From NCBI RefSeq assembly GCF_900166595.1, contig NZ_LT745763.1, positions 3,878,017 through 3,942,016 on the forward strand: a DNA stretch of 64,000 bases. Direction: 5' to 3'. This DNA is from Virgibacillus dokdonensis (GTDB lineage: Bacteria; Bacillota; Bacilli; Bacillales; Amphibacillaceae). The notes beneath the pieces were generated by a model, which saw only the letters and a program-made list of their open reading frames with translations, made no database searches and was not told where the DNA came from. Positions 36,701-44,122 of this stretch are shown piece after piece. The position numbers and the translations under genes were made by a program. Positions within the stretch are counted from its first letter, which is position 1; each line of letters starts with the position of its first letter.

Positions 36701-38223
36701 ACAATTTCCTCTAAATCTGACAAATGTAATTGTACCGTTGAAGCACTAACCTGTTCGGAGTACTCGCTTGCTGTTCCATGTGTGTTCACGGCTCTTACTC
36801 GAAAATACCATTTTTCGTCTGTATCAGCATCAAAGTTATATGCGCCTACTTTGCCACGGAAAACAAGATTTGTAGAATCTGGGACAAACCCGTTTATTTG
36901 ACTTGCATAAATCTCGTAAGCTGCTATCGCATAGGTGGATTCAAATGTCCATGACAGCATAATCTTTTTAAATAACCCTGTTGCGGAAACATCTTGTGGC
37001 GTATCAGGAACAATATCAGGAAATCTTCCATCCGTAATTGGTCCACCACCAGCATCCCAACTTGCGCTATCCTCTTTTACTTTATCAATGACCCAATCCA
37101 TATCACGCTCATCTGGATGTAAGTCTAATATATTTCCTAAGACAAGGCTCCCGTCTCTCGGGTTGCCAATATCATATTTCCAAGACATAATTCTTGCTTC
37201 CACTAACACCATCGGCTTCATATCTTTGTCCCTAGCAATGCCTGTATCACCTAAGAATACGTGTTCATGTTCGTAATCTGCTATACCATAAAATGTAATG
37301 ATATCCATTTCGTATTGAACCTTTGGAGCTTTTTCAGTTTGAACTGCCTCCCATGTCTTTACGAGTAGCTTTTCGGGATCTTCCCCGTCATTATCTTCAA
37401 ATAAGCCAAATCGATGCATGAGCTCACCTGTTTCATGATTGAACACCCCATGGGTTTCCAGTGCTACCGAATCACCAACCCACGCTTGCCCCTTTGGTTT
37501 ATCCGTGGGATCGCCCTTTTCTTTTACCCACTCTACGTCACGAAAAGTCACTTTCCCAGCGCCTTCCTCACCGGATTGTAAGGATTTCCCTTGACCATAT
37601 AAAGCTGTTTTCGGATAATATAGAACCGTCCTCGTCAAATTCTTTATATCCTTATCCATTTCAAAACGTTTTCCGGTATCTGAGCCTTTACGCTGAACAA
37701 TATCAATATAGCGACCGGTTATTTTGTTTCCCGCTACCTCGATGCGATCTACAATTTCACCGCCCCAACGTGATGTTAGCTTTCCTAAACAATCGTAGGC
37801 ATTTTGATAGGAAAAGCTGATGTCATATAACCCTAAATCAGCTACATTACCGACTTTCCAGCGGGAATACTGTAAAATAATACCTAGCACAGCTTCAGCG
37901 GATTTATTTACCGTTTCACCATCCGTCACAATAACATCTGTTAATTCTTGCATCGCCGGCATACATTGGATGACCTTTTCCGGAGCTTCTCCGTCGATAT
38001 CATCCACTTCACGAATGGTAAATAAACGAAGGTTTCCTTTTAAATCCTTAAACGCAACTTGGTTTCCACCTACGAAATAGGCAGCATCCTTATCGGACAT
38101 AGGAAAAGTAATCGAAAAAGAGACGGGCTTTTCAACCGTCTCTTCAAAAATGGCCTCCACATAGTGGTTAGTGATGGCTAATAGCTCATCATACTTATTA
38201 AAAATGAAAATCCTTTCTTTCAT
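33712..38223 (-). CDS. Phage tail protein: Tal-like endopeptidase/receptor-binding fibre with S74 chaperone
   Basis: About 1,503 residues. Residues ~1-400 match the prophage tail endopeptidase (Tal, baseplate hub) family. A fibronectin-III-like domain follows (~420-510). Long heptad regions and two copies of a jelly-roll module come next, each starting VGGRN(F/L)... and ending KLEKGNKATDWTPAPED or its near twin. A beta-helical shaft (INAQRVSIDGDLVVRNGKVY) leads to the C-terminal Peptidase_S74 auto-cleaving chaperone (STRSQKRNIQDL, ~1400-1503). ATG at 38223 after AAAGGTGG is preferred to the GTG at 38235. This is the likely target-range determinant of the particle. Confidence 0.88.
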   Translation of the reverse strand: MKERIFIFNKYDELLAITNHYVEAIFEETVEKPVSFSITFPMSDKDAAYFVGGNQVAFKDLKGNLRLFTIREVDDIDGEAPEKVIQCMPAMQELTDVIVTDGETVNKSAEAVLGIILQYSRWKVGNVADLGLYDISFSYQNAYDCLGKLTSRWGGEIVDRIEVAGNKITGRYIDIVQRKGSDTGKRFEMDKDIKNLTRTVLYYPKTALYGQGKSLQSGEEGAGKVTFRDVEWVKEKGDPTDKPKGQAWVGDSVALETHGVFNHETGELMHRFGLFEDNDGEDPEKLLVKTWEAVQTEKAPKVQYEMDIITFYGIADYEHEHVFLGDTGIARDKDMKPMVLVEARIMSWKYDIGNPRDGSLVLGNILDLHPDERDMDWVIDKVKEDSASWDAGGGPITDGRFPDIVPDTPQDVSATGLFKKIMLSWTFESTYAIAAYEIYASQINGFVPDSTNLVFRGKVGAYNFDADTDEKWYFRVRAVNTHGTASEYSEQVSASTVQLHLSDLEEIVPDFIEYGIYKGEEYPSPSEYKYWLNTSENPNILYHWDEESESWKPLAPKNAADVGAISIADYQEQVGQLVTDLANKVDAEWVNGRLVAKANKADVYTVEQLDNKFDNVVSKTTYETDKDGIVTDLENHESRISQTETDITAKVDNTQYQQDKDTLETTINKNSAAIQINAEGIASKVDNTTYNTDKQGIITDINSNKSSIEQQADMIRSKVDATYVKGELGKIEVGGRNFILDSAKYPLSPYKISTTKNITEDATVPSGYVATFKATRDNDSEANEGVIYLPIKSRAPKATSFGERYMFSGYIKGNREFNVRVLGNSSKMISRNISKITTNWFKFECVYEVTNENADNYNMHFWISDFKRDNEIQFHSLKIEKGNKATDWTPAPEDFEAKINNIQVGGRNLLKNSQKIFLSGSDRRENVRQSFKDGITTIEIIGNDTRYWNAYTFIEDHITDENFYKSIGEEFTLSMDVKAEFTNSHALMSFDTRSPGKQRHSPATTVPETNGKWVRIKTTMKIPDREVQSKSLLIIKALEYGDNVDQTGSVIHVRNIKLEKGNKATDWTPAPEDTDRKIESVEHYASEIEQTAKGVEQNFSAIKTDYEKFKSTANSTFKQQADLIEGKVTETTYNKDMDNMTMRVSTAESTIKQHADRIESKVSKNGVVSSINQSPEQIKINAQRVSIDGDLVVRNGKVYIKDGVITNDLIAGNAKIDFAKIANVRVTNAMISSLSADKISSGIIDANKVLIRVKNGTQAIQLDDAGFESIDNKGNVRIHIGVRDIGGKGQSDPSTIRFFGGSGSKSAGIGMNVNDTFVIGSGADGVGMELRTHYKMNTIYYAREHRFVMKNERSNGFQKHYFKMRGRTTIDGHENPCLEPDTNAWGYVGTAHYHLWKINAVHINETSTRSQKRNIQDLPIGESYRILDALRMRKYNYIRKDQDGKVCHIDTFKSYGVVSDEAPDEILSEEGTAVRLYAMISHNLNVTKDLVRRVNELEKNLKG

Positions 38224-38225
38224 CT

Positions 38226-38558
38226 CTACAACCACCTTTCCGTATACGTTACTTCTAATTGCATGGCAGGAATTGTTTTTATTTCATTTTTCCCTGGTCT
38301 TAATTGAAAGAAATCTGCATAGACAAGATCAATAGCCTCCATTTGTAACTGCCCATTAATCCATACCTTTTGTTTTGAAAAATCTACCGTCACCACATCA
38401 TTCACTTTAAATGGATGGTGCAGGCGTAATTTTTCATCAGCTAAGCTGTATTCTACATACGGTATTCCTTCTTTTAAAACAGATGTAATCATAGGCGACG
38501 CGGGAGCGGTTCCATTCACATATACTTCATTTTTTTGTGCCATCTCGATCCAACGCAT
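38226..38558 (-). CDS. Distal tail protein, C-terminal half (split Dit)
   Basis: A 110-residue protein matching only the C-terminal part of Sipho_tail/Dit proteins: VYVNGTAPASPMITSVL, HHPFKVNDVVTVDFSKQKVW, INGQLQ and FFQLRPGKNEI. Intact Dit proteins have this directly after the segment that ends the product of 39021-39566. Here a separate coiled-coil gene lies between. It has its own GAGGGTG ribosome site and overlaps the upstream stop codon (TAATG), so it is probably translated. The two halves may reassemble in the baseplate. Confidence 0.75.
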   Translation of the reverse strand: MRWIEMAQKNEVYVNGTAPASPMITSVLKEGIPYVEYSLADEKLRLHHPFKVNDVVTVDFSKQKVWINGQLQMEAIDLVYADFFQLRPGKNEIKTIPAMQLEVTYTERWL

Positions 38559-39031
38559 TATGCTTCACCCTCAGGCGGTGTTCCTTGTTGAGCTTCTAGC
38601 GCTGTGATCCTCTCTTTAATCACTTCTATTTCATTTAAAATTGCTGTAATATTCGCTTGATTTTCTTGTCCAACCGTTGCATTATTGCCAATACTTTCGT
38701 GAATCGATAAAATATCTTCGCCTAACGCTGTGATATCTGCTTTATTTTCCGTTATACTTCCCGTGTTCAGTTCAATACTTTCTCCGTGTTTCTCTAGCGA
38801 TTTTTGATGGTTGGTTACTTTTGCATCCATCGCTGTTACATCGTTTTGTAATGTCGTCACATGTTCATGCACGTCATTTAAACTCGTTTGTAAAGCTTCA
38901 TCCTTATTTTGTAGCCGTTCTACTTCTGCATCAATTTTATCTGCATTTTGCGCAAAGTTAGCAATAGAAACATCAATTTTATCTGTTATTTCTGGCTTTA
39001 CCAATTGCAAATTTGGTGTACTAGTTGCCAA
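38558..39031 (-). CDS. Coiled-coil phage protein inserted between the Dit halves
   Basis: About 157 residues from TTG at 39031 behind GGGGTGA (a GTG at 39040 is possible). The N-terminus TPNLQLVKPEITDKIDVSI resembles the short head of many phage fibre or whisker proteins. The rest is a long heptad coiled coil (residues ~20-150) with repeated Asn/Thr/Ile patterns. It overlaps dit-N upstream by 11-20 bp and dit-C downstream by 1 bp. No enzyme or homing motif is seen. It could be a trimeric fibre or a spacer attached to the baseplate. Confidence 0.6.
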   Translation of the reverse strand: MATSTPNLQLVKPEITDKIDVSIANFAQNADKIDAEVERLQNKDEALQTSLNDVHEHVTTLQNDVTAMDAKVTNHQKSLEKHGESIELNTGSITENKADITALGEDILSIHESIGNNATVGQENQANITAILNEIEVIKERITALEAQQGTPPEGEA

Positions 39032-39566
39032 TAAAATCACCCCACTTGTTATTTTTGTATGCTTCCCACGTATATTTTTTCAACGCAATCGATTTGTATG
39101 TTTCCCCGTATTTAAAAGGATCGGAGCATAAAAACACGAGCTCAGCTACTATGCTATTCGCCGTTTCTTCTGGAACATCATTTGCCGATAAAGTCGCATA
39201 AAAAAAAGCCGCTTCATCGGTAAAAGCTAACTTCTTTTGTGATTCTTGCAATAAATTATTTAGTTGGTTGTACCGCTTTCTGAACCCTTCCTTTGTTTGA
39301 TCGGTTAGCTTATATTTGACCGTAATTTCTTTCGCATTCCATGTCGGTTCATTTGCTTCTAACACCCCGTGCATTCCTGGTACGTCCACTGTCGAAATTC
39401 GTTGTTCCAGATTGCTTCTCCCAGAAATGACCAATGTGGTAAAATCCCCTGATTGATCAGATAAGTCATGATCTAAATTAACTCCATTAAATATCGTCTG
39501 CAATCGCGAGGCTCTTTCACTGTTGTCATCCGCTTCCTTCGTTACTGTATCTACAAACGTATACAT
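39021..39566 (-). CDS. Distal tail protein, N-terminal part (split Dit)
   Basis: 181 residues matching the N-terminal belt domain of siphophage Dit: TIFNGVNLDHDL, VPGMHGVLEANEPTWNAKEI and a typical LVFLCSDPFKYGE near residue 150. Intact relatives then continue into a C-terminal beta domain. Here the protein ends after an unrelated tail, SIALKKYTWEAYKNNKW, and the missing domain is encoded separately at 38226-38558. It has a GGAGGTG site. It follows the tape-measure gene, as dit does in siphophages. Confidence 0.8.
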   Translation of the reverse strand: MYTFVDTVTKEADDNSERASRLQTIFNGVNLDHDLSDQSGDFTTLVISGRSNLEQRISTVDVPGMHGVLEANEPTWNAKEITVKYKLTDQTKEGFRKRYNQLNNLLQESQKKLAFTDEAAFFYATLSANDVPEETANSIVAELVFLCSDPFKYGETYKSIALKKYTWEAYKNNKWGDFIGN

Positions 39567-39576
39567 CCTACACCTC

Positions 39577-41166
39577 CTACCAACTCTGCTGTCTTGTTAG
39601 ATTGGATTTTCTTGTTTGTGCATTCGTAATATCTTCTACAAACGCACTAAATTGCTGCTTGCCAATAGAAACATGGACTACTGCAGGCTGTTTTTGTGCG
39701 CTCCATTCATTTAAAAACGGTTGCGATGGTTGAACGTTCACTGCTTGATGAAGACTACGAACCTCTCCAGCTATACGTGGTAATGTAAACTGCGGGTTAA
39801 AGGAATCCTGTACTTGATCCGATACCGCACTTGCTGCAGTAACAACATTTTTTGCCATTTGCTGAATCCCCATAGCAAATCCCGCCATCGTGTCATCGCC
39901 AATATCTCGAAATAAACGGGATGGTGATTTAATGCCTAAAAATTTCAACACACCACCGACAGCATCTTTGGCAGCATTTAACACAGCATCGCCTACCTTA
40001 GAAGCATTATCTGCAATACCTTGTATCAAGCCCATAATTAAATCTTTTCCTGCTGACACCATGTTGCTAGCAAACTCCATTACCTTTCCAGGCATTTTAC
40101 CAATTTGCGTTCCTACTTCTGTTACAGCTTCGGTGAGCTTTGATCGTATCGCTTGAAACACTTCCTGGAATTTTTGTCGCACTGCAGTTACAATCGCCTG
40201 TGCTTTTTCTACAGCGCTCGATACCATCGTTAAAAATCCTTGTACGACAGCATCTTTCGCACTACCAATTAAGGAAGCAATGGTTTCCTTCACTTGCGTA
40301 AATTTTGTTTTTATCGTTTGCCAAATGGTACTAGTCATGGTGGAAACAAATTCCTTCATTATATTCCAGATGTTCATAAACGTGGACTTAATCGTTTCCC
40401 AGGCCCCAGACCAATCTCCAGTAATTAGTTGCATCACTGTTCGAATAATGCCCATCACTAACTCCATAGCTATTTTTATCGTTGTTTTTATGATGTTCCA
40501 AACTAATTTAATTTGTGTTGAAATGAGTGTCCAAGCCGCGATTAAAAATGGCTTTATGATATTCATCACTGTCATAATAACCGTCTTAATTGCTCCCCAG
40601 ACAGATTGGAATATTTGTAAAAGCAATGCCTGGTTTTCCGTCCACCACGTTGTCAATGATCCCCAAAGTGTCATAACAAACGTGACAATTTCCTGAACCA
40701 CCGGCATCATAAATGCACGGATCGATTCCCACACACTCATGACAATATCTCGAAACGTTTGACTATTCGTCCATAAATAAGCAAACCCTACCGCCAGTAA
40801 AGTCACTAACGTTATTATTAAGGCGAGGGGATTGGCAGCTAAAATAGAAAATAAGCTCATGACTCCTTCCTTCAATGCCAACATAGTTGGTAAAAAATTC
40901 GTCATCACGGAATTAATTGTTTCAAACAAAACAGGCATACCGCTTAATATCCCCATAAACGGGTCTAGTACAGCCTGAACTTGAGCAATTCCTTCTGTCA
41001 TTCCTGGGATAAACCCTAACGATTCCTGCATTTCTCCCAGCTTCGTAACGACAGGGTCTACCTTCTCTTGCAACGTTTTAAACGCATCCCCGGCTTCATT
41101 TAATCCTTCTGCTTGTACTTTAAAGCCTTGCATAAACCGCCCCGGCTCATTCGATCCTTCCGCCAT
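39577..41166 (-). CDS. Phage tail tape measure protein
   Basis: 529 residues, mostly long amphipathic and hydrophobic helices. It has transmembrane-like stretches (LALIITLVTLLAVGFAYLW) and Trp-rich repeats (VWNIIKTTIKIAMELVM, TIWQTIKTKF). The C-terminal signature is LKFLGIKSPSRLFRDIGDDT, MAGFAMGI, standard for tape measures. At about 1.5 angstrom per residue the tail would be near 80 nm (family rule, inference). It has a GGAGGTG site and overlaps the chaperone gene by 20 bp. Confidence 0.92.
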   Translation of the reverse strand: MAEGSNEPGRFMQGFKVQAEGLNEAGDAFKTLQEKVDPVVTKLGEMQESLGFIPGMTEGIAQVQAVLDPFMGILSGMPVLFETINSVMTNFLPTMLALKEGVMSLFSILAANPLALIITLVTLLAVGFAYLWTNSQTFRDIVMSVWESIRAFMMPVVQEIVTFVMTLWGSLTTWWTENQALLLQIFQSVWGAIKTVIMTVMNIIKPFLIAAWTLISTQIKLVWNIIKTTIKIAMELVMGIIRTVMQLITGDWSGAWETIKSTFMNIWNIMKEFVSTMTSTIWQTIKTKFTQVKETIASLIGSAKDAVVQGFLTMVSSAVEKAQAIVTAVRQKFQEVFQAIRSKLTEAVTEVGTQIGKMPGKVMEFASNMVSAGKDLIMGLIQGIADNASKVGDAVLNAAKDAVGGVLKFLGIKSPSRLFRDIGDDTMAGFAMGIQQMAKNVVTAASAVSDQVQDSFNPQFTLPRIAGEVRSLHQAVNVQPSQPFLNEWSAQKQPAVVHVSIGKQQFSAFVEDITNAQTRKSNLTRQQSW

Positions 41167-41443
41167 AAGGCACCTCCTTTTCCGTATTCACCTGTTTAGC
41201 AATAGCTGCTAAACGTTTCATTTTATCACTCACCCGCTTAGGCTTGGTTACTTCCTTCAAATGTTTTTCATAATCAAAGAAATCTTTAAATCGCTTGTAA
41301 ATAGGTACTTGCTTTTTACCTTGTTCTTTTGTTAGTGTGACTTGGTGATTAATCCATGCTTGCTTATACATCTTGTATTCCTTATCTACTTGCTGCAATC
41401 GAAATGCACGTATTCGTAAAGCATACTCCCCTAACGTGAGCAC
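41147..41443 (-). CDS. Tail assembly chaperone, frameshift product part
   Basis: 98 residues from the internal GTG, strongly basic (RIRAFRLQQVDKEYKMYKQA). The same frame is open upstream through RFLAFTKLKDIE to about 41589, inside the preceding gene, in the -1 frame relative to it. The layout, a short gene overlapped by a -1 frame just upstream of the tape measure, is that of lambda gpG/gpGT. So the natural product is likely a fusion made at a slip site, candidate G-GGG-AAG at 41584-41590. Confidence 0.7.
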   Translation of the reverse strand: MLTLGEYALRIRAFRLQQVDKEYKMYKQAWINHQVTLTKEQGKKQVPIYKRFKDFFDYEKHLKEVTKPKRVSDKMKRLAAIAKQVNTEKEVPYGGRIE

Positions 41444-41520
41444 TTCAATATCTTTCAGTTTTGTAAACGCTAAAAAGCGGAAACAGTTAATAATGATATC
41501 CTCATATGCTTCTTTTGAGG

Positions 41521-41886
41521 TTATGCTTTCTTGTGATTGGTTGTTGCTTGCATTTGTTTGATCGTGTCCTTCATGACTGGTGACTTCCCCAATGCATCCT
41601 TTAACGCTGTAAATAATTCCTCAAGCCCGTCATTTTCTAAAGCATACTGTTCAATAGCTTTTTCGATTTGACTGTTACTTGGGGTTGTATCCAAATAGGA
41701 AATAGCTGCTCTAATAACCGCATGAATAGCAACTGGATTCCATTGCTGCAAATTCATAAACGCCATGTTCACACCCATTCCAAATTTCATCCCTTGATAA
41801 TCCACTTCATACACTTTGTCCAGTTCACGAATAAATTTTATACCAAATTTCAATTCATACACTTTTTCATTAATAGTAAATTCCAT
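41521..41886 (-). CDS. Tail assembly chaperone (gpG-like)
   Basis: 121 residues, acidic and helical. The first part, MEFTINEKVYELKFGIKFIR, is typical of Gram-positive phage tail assembly chaperones that coat the tape measure before tube polymerisation. It has a GGAGGTTG site. A GGGGAAG heptamer, read G-GGG-AAG in frame, lies at 41584-41590 and could direct -1 shifting into the downstream frame. Two intergenic repeats separate it from the major tail protein gene, which is unusual for a tail operon. Confidence 0.75.
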   Translation of the reverse strand: MEFTINEKVYELKFGIKFIRELDKVYEVDYQGMKFGMGVNMAFMNLQQWNPVAIHAVIRAAISYLDTTPSNSQIEKAIEQYALENDGLEELFTALKDALGKSPVMKDTIKQMQATTNHKKA

Positions 41887-41966
41887 GTCTCTTCAACCTC
41901 CAAAATTTAAATATAGTAACCAATGAATATAGCTGTATTCATTGGTTACTTGAACTAAGGCTCGGG

Positions 41967-42112
41967 GCGCCCGGTTAGCAACGTAGCGAGTGGAACGAAA
42001 CGACTAAAGTTTTAGGAATCATGGTGAGACGGTGTTGACGAACCATTGATGACTTATCGTAAGGCGATTCGTGAAGTCGCCTAGTTGCTGGGCGCTGGAG
42101 CCGGACGTGGCT
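41967..42112 (+). repeat. Long-hairpin intergenic repeat, copy 2
   Basis: Homologous to 14916-15053 in the same orientation. The outer ends pair well: GCGCCC (41967-41972) with GGGCGC (42090-42095), AGCAAC with GTTGCT, GCGA with TCGC, and ACGAA with TTCGT. An inner ATGGT/ACCAT stem forms near the tip. The whole is an imperfect hairpin of about 130 nt. Confidence 0.7.
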
Positions 42113-42164
42113 AAATAACTTAGTTAGTTTATCCACAGCTGCAAAATTTTATAATTTCCTAGAC

Positions 42165-42260
42165 AACAAAAAACTTGGCTTGTCACCAATTTCTTACGGT
42201 GGAAGCCGTAGTTTTACTTACTATAAACCCTTAAAACTCTAAACATTTATATAGTGTAAA
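42165..42260 (+). repeat. Dispersed intergenic repeat, copy F
   Basis: A near-complete copy: AAAAACTTGGCTTGTCACCA, then a perfect stem TACGG-TGGAAG-CCGTA (42195-42210), GTTTTACTTACTATAAACCC and the end ATTTATATAGTGTAAA. It shows the second hairpin of the element best. Confidence 0.7.
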
Positions 42261-42389
42261 AAATCGTCAGCTTATTCTTACCCACGATAATTACATACTT
42301 ATTTCTCACATAAAATTTTTACGTCAATTCATCATGCAAATTTTATACAAGATCGATTACATTTACATAAATAGGATCAGCAAGATTTA

Positions 42390-42911
42390 TTAACCCTCAA
42401 CAGGAGCTTCCGCTTTTGTATCTTGGAATGCATATTGAACTGCTGCTTGCTGCTCCTCTGTGAGTGTTGCTTCACCAAATTGTGGCTCCAGTTCTACGGT
42501 GAAGTTAGCTGAAATGGCAGCATTTTCTTCTGCACTAGCTGGATCTTCCCATGAATCTAAATAGCCTTGAGCATAAATAGCTGGAAATTTATTGTCAGCT
42601 GTTTTTAGTTCTTCATCTACAGTTACTTCCCATAACTCCAGCTTTTGTCCATGAATGACTGACTGTCGAAGCATGTTTGCAACTGGATCATCCATTGCTT
42701 GAATAGCTTCAATAGCCACTTCTGATTCCAATCCTCCGACATTAATGAGAGAACCGTCTTTCGTAATAATTCTTTCTAATTCACGAGAATAACTAAACGT
42801 ATGCTCGGTTTGAAATACTAATTTAGCTGCTTCTTCTCCTTGATTCTCCAATAAACGGAATAATAAAATCTTGTTTTTACCTGCTTGCATTTTCTTTTGT
42901 GTATCTGTCAT
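42390..42911 (-). CDS. Phage major tail protein (TP901-1/LmaA-like)
   Basis: 173 residues from ATG at 42911, eight bases after AGGAGG (a first ATG at 42917 is too close). The FSYSRELERIITKDGSLINV and GYLDSWEDPASAEENAAIS segments match the TP901-1 major tail protein family, to which the Listeria monocin antigen LmaA belongs. It forms the tail tube. It is the first structural gene. No head, neck or terminase gene precedes it. Confidence 0.85.
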   Translation of the reverse strand: MTDTQKKMQAGKNKILLFRLLENQGEEAAKLVFQTEHTFSYSRELERIITKDGSLINVGGLESEVAIEAIQAMDDPVANMLRQSVIHGQKLELWEVTVDEELKTADNKFPAIYAQGYLDSWEDPASAEENAAISANFTVELEPQFGEATLTEEQQAAVQYAFQDTKAEAPVEG

Positions 42912-43247
42912 TTTCATGACCTCCTAATTATAATTTTTGATTGCTTATGCTATGGACCGACTGCAACGAAACAACTTATTTATCTCCTATACCATTTGCG
43001 AACACCTCCTTAAAGCAAACTAAAAAAGCCTTACATACCGTTCATCATGTGGGGAAGAAGACTTCTTAGATAAACGTGGCTTCCCGCCAAATCTTGATGG
43101 CGGAAAAACGTGCTTCTATTTTATTTAGTTTAACGTCATTTCGGACAATTTCCCTAAATTCAAACATCCGAATCAATTGCACATTAATCATTTTTAGATC
43201 GTATGTTCGGTAAACCTAGTATACAATAGCTTGTTTTGTGTTGTCAT
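42912..43247. other. Spacer between the late activator and structural genes
   Basis: 336 bp with repeat copy G (43065-43130) and no gene. In an intact siphophage this interval would hold terminase, portal, capsid and connector genes, all of which are missing. A late promoter controlled by the ArpU-like protein is expected here but I could not pick one. Confidence 0.5.
43065..43130 (+). repeat. Dispersed intergenic repeat, copy G
   Basis: CTTAGATAAACGTGGCTTCC at the start, then a strong stem CCGCC (43084-43088) with GGCGG (43099-43103), and AAAAACGTGCTTCTATTTTA. The pairing differs in sequence from the other copies but keeps the two-arm layout. Confidence 0.5.
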
Positions 43248-43664
43248 CTACTGAGAAGACTGTGTAAACTGTAACATCCTATCTACAATCGTCTCTTTTA
43301 TCTTATAGATATGTTTTCTGGAAAGACCCATATGTTTACTAATTGCACTTATTGTCATACCATCCAGCATACATTCTAAAACAGCAATTTCTCTCGGTTC
43401 CTCTATTGCAGATAATCTTCCTTGAATAAACAATACCTTTTTCTCTAATTTAGCTAACCAACTGCTTTTTTTATCTCGTCGTATAACTTCTTTACCAACA
43501 GGGTCATTTATGGCTCCCTTTGCTCTCGGTAACGTAGCTTCCACTCCTGATGCTGCAACAAGTTTCGAGCCGATATCTTCTTCCAACATCATTCGTTGAC
43601 GCTTTATTTCTCTAATCATCCAGCTATAATCTTTTATTGCTCTCTCTAACTGTTCCTTGTTCAT
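43248..43664 (-). CDS. ArpU/RinA-like late transcriptional activator
   Basis: A 138-residue DNA-binding protein. The N-terminal half is helical and basic. The C-terminal half is a sigma-region-4-like helix-turn-helix: PREIAVLECMLDGMTISAIS, KHMGLSRKHIYKIKETIVD. Such proteins (ArpU, RinA, Xpf-like) switch on late phage operons. It has an AAGGGGG site and overlaps the upstream small gene by 41 bp. It likely activates transcription of the tail genes. Confidence 0.75.
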   Translation of the reverse strand: MNKEQLERAIKDYSWMIREIKRQRMMLEEDIGSKLVAASGVEATLPRAKGAINDPVGKEVIRRDKKSSWLAKLEKKVLFIQGRLSAIEEPREIAVLECMLDGMTISAISKHMGLSRKHIYKIKETIVDRMLQFTQSSQ

Positions 43665-43812
43665 GAAAACCAGCCCCCTTGCTAAATAATTCCTCTACGT
43701 ATCTACTTCTTATTATTGGAGCCAAAACACCTGCCCTTTGGTCTTTTCGGTATTCACTTATCACCCATCGAATACAATTTTGTTCATCAAATGACATGTT
43801 TTTCTGTTTCAT
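43624..43812 (-). CDS. Small phage protein, first gene of the tail cluster
   Basis: 62 residues from ATG at 43812, placed after AAGGAGGGAAGG (an earlier start at 43869 falls in the operator). The sequence MSFDEQNCIRWVISEYRKDQ, RAGVLAPIIRSRYVEEL is basic and helical. No family is recognised. It is translated from the repressed promoter at 43861-43889 and overlaps the ArpU-like gene, so an early regulatory role is likely. Confidence 0.6.
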   Translation of the reverse strand: MKQKNMSFDEQNCIRWVISEYRKDQRAGVLAPIIRSRYVEELFSKGAGFHEQGTVRESNKRL

Positions 43813-43847
43813 TCCTTCCCTCCTTGTATTCCATAATTTAACTAAAG

Positions 43848-43889
43848 AACATTTGTTCCTATCATACATTTCTAAAACAGAAATGTCAA
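43848..43889 (-). promoter_or_regulatory. Main promoter of the tail cluster with LexA-like operator
   Basis: On the minus strand TTGACA (43884-43889), 17 bp, TATGAT (43861-43866) form a near-perfect SigA promoter. GAACAAATGTTC (43848-43859) follows the -10 and overlaps the start of transcription. It matches the Bacillus LexA box core GAAC-N4-GTTC. The same 12-mer recurs at 44517-44528. LexA or the adjacent XRE repressor could bind. Confidence 0.75.
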
Positions 43890-43920
43890 ATTGTGTTCTT
43901 GCTATTTAAGAAATTATTGT

Positions 43921-43949
43921 TTGTTAACTCGTTTAAATAATGGTATGAT
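43921..43949 (+). promoter_or_regulatory. Promoter of the XRE repressor gene
   Basis: TTGTTA (43921-43926), 17 bp, TATGAT (43944-43949). It is divergent from the tail-cluster promoter, with the two -35 boxes 31 bp apart. The resulting leader of about 165 nt contains dispersed repeat copy H. Confidence 0.6.
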
Positions 43950-43956
43950 GAAATTG

Positions 43957-44038
43957 CTTAGAAAAAATTGGCTTATCGAAAAAATCTAGTCTTTCTTATA
44001 CGATAAACCTTAGAAATAAAAAAACTTTCCATAAATTA
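43957..44038 (+). repeat. Dispersed intergenic repeat, copy H
   Basis: CTTAGAAAAAATTGGCTTAT, a diverged middle, then TTCTTATACGATAAACCTTA and ACTTTCCATAAATTAG. It lies inside the untranslated leader of the repressor gene and is co-oriented with transcription there, one of few such cases. Confidence 0.6.
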
Positions 44039-44122
44039 GAATTTTATTTTCATGGTAGATAATTCGTCCGATGCGAGTGATGATCGTTTCCTATCATGCA
44101 AAAATTGAAAGTGGTGTTGGCA

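Larger units (their letters stand above)
41887..42389. other. Non-coding block inside the tail operon
   Basis: 503 bp between the tail chaperone and major tail protein genes. It contains the second long-hairpin repeat (41967-42112) and dispersed repeat copy F (42165-42260) and no gene. Such a gap is unusual inside a phage structural operon and points to insertion of both repeats. Confidence 0.6.
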
